Assembly: GCA_020216575.1 (NCBI GenBank)
Contig: JAIUYC010000246.1
Span: 1-6,360, forward strand
Length of the DNA stretch: 6,360 nucleotides
Reading direction: 5' to 3'
From: Coleofasciculus sp. S288
Lineage (GTDB): Bacteria; Cyanobacteriota; Cyanobacteriia; Cyanobacteriales; Coleofasciculaceae
Notes under the pieces: generated by a model
The model's input: only the letters and a program-made list of their open reading frames with translations
What the model was told of the DNA's origin: nothing
Databases searched by the model: none
Translations under genes and position numbers: made by a program
Shown: positions 6,291-6,360 of the stretch, in pieces
How positions within the stretch are numbered: position 1 is the first letter of the stretch
Layout: every line of letters starts with the position of its first letter

Positions 6291-6359
6291 TTAATATCTT
6301 GTCCGGCGATGTTTCCAAACGTTTTTTACTTCGTCAAGTGAATTCTTCTCATCCCCATA
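6291..6359 (-). CDS. Possible C-terminal end of a minus-strand gene, cut by the window edge
   Basis: The minus strand is open from the window edge for 22 codons to TAA at 6291-6293. The peptide is charged and ends in a basic run (VWKHRRTRY). It is too short to assign a family, and an open frame of this length is expected by chance. Slight support comes from its plausible amino-acid mix and from the bulged stem directly behind the stop. If real, it would converge on the TPR-CHAT gene. Confidence 0.2.
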   Translation of the reverse strand, partial: YGDEKNSLDEVKNVWKHRRTRY

Positions 6360-6360
6360 C

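Larger units (their letters stand above)
5749..6360. other. Lower-GC spacer without a recognisable gene
   Basis: No reading frame with a credible start, length and composition is present on either strand, apart from a possible minus-strand gene end at the right edge. There is no tRNA, no rRNA segment and no riboswitch consensus that I recognise. What can be seen is a short hairpin TCTCC-AA-GGAGA (5782-5793), a weak -10-like TATAAA at 5804-5809 with a poor -35, an AT-only palindrome inside a larger inverted repeat (5944-5995), an imperfect inverted repeat AAAAGTTCTG / CAGAAACTTTT (6063-6072 and 6080-6090), and a bulged stem (6230-6290). This amount of structure could be a long untranslated leader or a small RNA. 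Confidence 0.5.

Overview
The window looks cyanobacterial. The main gene carries nine copies of the HIP1 octamer GCGATCGC, its protein belongs to the large exported TPR-CHAT family that is abundant in filamentous cyanobacteria, and the flanks hold short palindromes and low-complexity arrays of the kind scattered through such genomes. I cannot name the genus; a filamentous, repeat-rich lineage is the best guess.

Layout. Bases 1-341 are intergenic. They contain a GC-rich inverted repeat (11-77), a T-run, and an array of 12-bp boxes spaced 21-22 bp apart (109-205). A plausible promoter (274-303) and a small hairpin that takes in the first bases of the Shine-Dalgarno sequence (316-332) follow. 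Bases 342-5453 are one very large plus-strand gene encoding a 1703-residue protein: a signal peptide, about 28 tetratricopeptide repeats of 40-41 residues, a helical linker, and a C-terminal CHAT (caspase-like) domain that keeps its His and Cys. Bases 5454-6360 contain no convincing gene. They hold a perfect 14-bp-arm palindrome 11 bases after the stop codon, a mosaic of short cyanobacterial repeats, an octanucleotide tandem array, and then about 600 bases of lower-GC DNA with two structured elements. At the extreme right edge there may be the last 22 codons of a minus-strand gene.

How it works together. There is only one confident gene, so no operon logic can be read. The likely picture is a monocistronic unit with its own promoter. 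Its product is exported, probably to the periplasm or cell envelope. There the long TPR solenoid would bind a partner and control the CHAT protease. The partner and substrate are not in the window. The least explained parts are the helically phased box array upstream and the structured spacer downstream.
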